Below are positions 62,293 through 64,000 of a DNA stretch of 64,000 nucleotides, one piece after another. Numbering within the stretch: the stretch's first letter is position 1; each line of letters starts with the position of its first letter. The translations under genes were made by a program, and so were the position numbers. The stretch lies in contig JAVKFF010000122.1 of NCBI GenBank assembly GCA_040226215.1, positions 62,001 through 126,000 of the forward strand, written 5' to 3'. The notes under the pieces are model-generated. The model had not been told where the DNA came from and searched no databases. It saw nothing but the letters and a program-made list of their open reading frames with translations. This DNA is from JAVKFF01 sp040226215. GTDB lineage: Bacteria > Pseudomonadota > Alphaproteobacteria > DSM-16000 > Inquilinaceae.

Positions 62293-63285
62293 GTGCTCGT
62301 TGACGGTGTCCTGCTCCTCGTCGGGTTCGTCCTGCTCATCGTCGGCGCGGACTATCTCGTCCGCGGCGCCGTCTCGATCGCCGAGCGCCTTGGCGTCTCG
62401 CCGCTGATCATCGGCCTCACCATCGTCGCCTGCGGCACCTCCCTGCCGGAGCTCGTCGTCTCGGTGCGGGCGACCCTCGCCGGATCGGCGCCGCTGGCCA
62501 TCGGCAACGTCGTGGGCTCCAACATCTGCAACATCCTGCTGATCCTGGGTACCGCCGCCCTGCTGGCGCCGCTGCGCTGCGACCGCGTGGTGCTGCTGCG
62601 CGACGGCTCGATGATGCTGATCGCCACCGCCTATTTCGCCGGCGCCACCCTGGTCGGCGGCTACGGGCCGGCCTACGGCATCGTCGCCATCCTCGGCCTC
62701 ACCGGCGCCATGCTGTTCTCCTACTGGCACGACAAGCGCAGCGGCGATGACCTGCACCAGCTCGAGGCCGAGGAGGTCTCGCCCATCCAGGGCTCCTGGG
62801 CGCTGCTGATCCTCGCCGTCGTTCTCGGCCTCGCCGGCGTGATCGGCGGCGCGGAACTGCTGGTCGAGAGCGCCGTCTCGATCGCCCGTGGCGTCGGCGT
62901 GTCGGAGGAGGTGATCGGCCTGACCCTGGTCGCCTTCGGCACCTCCGTGCCGGAGCTGGCGACCACCGTCGTGGCGGCGATCCGTCGCCACGCCGACGTG
63001 GCCATCGGCAACGTGCTGGGCTCCAACCTGTTCAACCTGCTGGGTATCCTCGGCGTCACCAGCCTGATCGACATCATCCCCACGCCGCCGGCAACCGCCG
63101 CCTTCGACGTCTGGGTGCTGATCGCGGTCAGCGTGCTGATGATCGTTTTCATGCGCACGGGCTGGCGCCTCGGCCGCCGCGAGGGCGCGGTCCTGGTCGT
63201 GCTCTACGTCGTCTTCGTCATCGCCCAGTTCCTCGGCATTGGCCAGATGATGGTGGAGGAGGTCGGGCCTGTCGTGATCACCTGA
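62293..63285 (+). CDS. Calcium/sodium antiporter (CaCA family, YrbG-like)
   Basis: The 330-residue protein starts at a GTG with AAGGA upstream and has ten membrane segments built as two inverted halves. Each half carries the alpha-repeat: IGLTIVACGTSLPELVVS with GNVVGSNICNILLILG, and IGLTLVAFGTSVPELATT with GNVLGSNLFNLLGILG. The acidic-residue pair GTS-PE in both halves is the ion site. It exports Ca2+ in exchange for Na+ or H+. A 42-base AT-richer leader (about 62065-62095) with TATAGAAT may be its promoter. Confidence 0.93.
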   Translation: MLVDGVLLLVGFVLLIVGADYLVRGAVSIAERLGVSPLIIGLTIVACGTSLPELVVSVRATLAGSAPLAIGNVVGSNICNILLILGTAALLAPLRCDRVVLLRDGSMMLIATAYFAGATLVGGYGPAYGIVAILGLTGAMLFSYWHDKRSGDDLHQLEAEEVSPIQGSWALLILAVVLGLAGVIGGAELLVESAVSIARGVGVSEEVIGLTLVAFGTSVPELATTVVAAIRRHADVAIGNVLGSNLFNLLGILGVTSLIDIIPTPPATAAFDVWVLIAVSVLMIVFMRTGWRLGRREGAVLVVLYVVFVIAQFLGIGQMMVEEVGPVVIT

Positions 63286-63339
63286 CGCCCCCACGCCGCC
63301 ACTGGCGAAGCGCGCATCTTTGCCCTAAGTCTCGTGCCC

Positions 63340-64000
63340 ATGAGCGACACGCCACAGCCGAACTCCGCGCGACCGGGCGTGCTGATCACCGGCGCCGCCC
63401 GGCGCCTCGGCGCGCATCTGGCGCGCGGGCTGGCCGCCGATGGCTGGCATGCCTTCGTGCACTACCACCGCTCGGCAGACGCTGCCGAGGCAGTTGTGCG
63501 TGCCATCGTCGAGGCGGGCGGCAGCGCTTCCGCGCTCGGCGCCGACCTGACCGACCCCGACCAGGTCGACGGCCTGATCGGCCGCGCGCGGGCCGACGGT
63601 GTGCAGCTGCGTGCCCTGATCAACAACGCCTCCAGCTTCCTGAACGACGACCTCGCCAGCCTCGACCGGGAACGCTGGCGCATCAACCACGCCACCAACC
63701 TCGAGGCACCGGTCTTTCTCGCCAAGGCGTTCGCAGCAGCCCTGCCGGCCGGGACGGAGGGCGTGATCGTCAATATGCTCGACAACAAGGTCTTCGCGCT
63801 CAATCCGGACTTCTTCTCCTACACCCTCGCCAAGGTCGGGCTGCGCGGGGCGACGGAGATGCTGGCCATGGCGCTGGCGCCGCGCATCCGGGTCGCCGGC
63901 ATCGCGCCTGGCGTGACCCTGATCTCCGGCAAGCAGACGCACGCGAGCTTCGAGCGTGCCCAGCGCATGACCCCGCTCGGCCGCGGCGCCACGCCCGACC
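63340..64000 (+). CDS. SDR oxidoreductase, pteridine reductase/FolM-like, truncated by window edge
   Basis: The frame from ATG 63340 remains open to 64000 (220 codons). The product shows the SDR cofactor motif VLITGAARRLGAHLA with the TGAARR arginine pair of NADPH-preferring enzymes, LINNASSF and the catalytic YTLAK near residue 165. TGAARRxG, NNAS and YxxAK are the marks of FolM/PTR1-type dihydromonapterin or pteridine reductases. A folate-synthesis role is likely; downstream genes (e.g. dihydroneopterin aldolase) are outside the window. Confidence 0.88.
   Translation, partial: MSDTPQPNSARPGVLITGAARRLGAHLARGLAADGWHAFVHYHRSADAAEAVVRAIVEAGGSASALGADLTDPDQVDGLIGRARADGVQLRALINNASSFLNDDLASLDRERWRINHATNLEAPVFLAKAFAAALPAGTEGVIVNMLDNKVFALNPDFFSYTLAKVGLRGATEMLAMALAPRIRVAGIAPGVTLISGKQTHASFERAQRMTPLGRGATPD

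Overview
The window is a stretch of chromosome from a GC-rich alphaproteobacterium, most likely a free-living, possibly marine, member of or near the Rhodospirillales. The reasons are dense coding with strong third-position GC bias, a small RNA carrying the alphaproteobacterial αr8 (MmgR) core motif, an FNR/FixK-type box, a DgcN/DgcA D-glutamate pair, and a class GN ('marine proteobacterial') sortase with its target. No phage, insertion sequence, CRISPR array or plasmid origin is visible.

Layout: 1-2.0 kb holds the N-terminal part of a two-partner-secretion exoprotein (minus strand, running off the left edge), an AT-rich spacer and tRNA-Val(GAC). 2.3-8.7 kb holds an N-formylglutamate amidohydrolase, the αr8-like small RNA, then otsB, a GH15 hydrolase, otsA and glucokinase, a trehalose/glucose unit. 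9-15 kb holds a class V aminotransferase and dgcN-dgcA divergent from a gamma-glutamyltransferase. 15-21.5 kb holds a YfcG-like GST, a 33-residue membrane protein behind an FNR-type box, an AAC(3)-family acetyltransferase, etfBA, a RusA-family nuclease, two tandem paralogous lipoproteins and a Sco protein. 21.5-29.2 kb is fatty-acid beta-oxidation: acyl-CoA dehydrogenase, FadJ-type fusion, thiolase and acyl-CoA ligase, which fit functionally with etfBA as electron acceptor.

29.3-38 kb holds an MsbA-like exporter, a Kef-type antiporter, a GNAT/aminotransferase/SLC13 run and a GNAT/deacetylase pair. 38-42.3 kb is a complete ABC importer operon (ATPase, two permeases, NMT1-type binding protein) with a RutR-like palindrome upstream and a terminator downstream. 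42.7 kb encodes a structured RNA with a strong terminator that resembles 6S RNA. 43-47 kb is a 4-hydroxyproline catabolic cluster: GntR regulator, deaminase of the DHDPS family, FAD dehydrogenase and hydroxyproline epimerase.

47-54.6 kb holds MsrP, an MFS carrier, a MaoC protein, hemerythrin, Dps, an FAH-fold hydratase, a ketopantoate reductase and an aspartate aminotransferase. 54.8-57.7 kb is the sortase target/sortase pair. 57.9-59.2 kb is a MoaD/ThiS-like protein coupled to a BNR-repeat propeller protein. The right end carries a small secreted peptide, uvrB, a Ca2+/Na+ antiporter and a truncated SDR of the pteridine-reductase type.

Best candidates for undescribed biology are the FNR-box 33-residue membrane protein, the MoaD-like/BNR pair, the 6S-like RNA and the possible RutR-type control of the ABC operon. 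All functions are inferred by reading motifs, without any database search.
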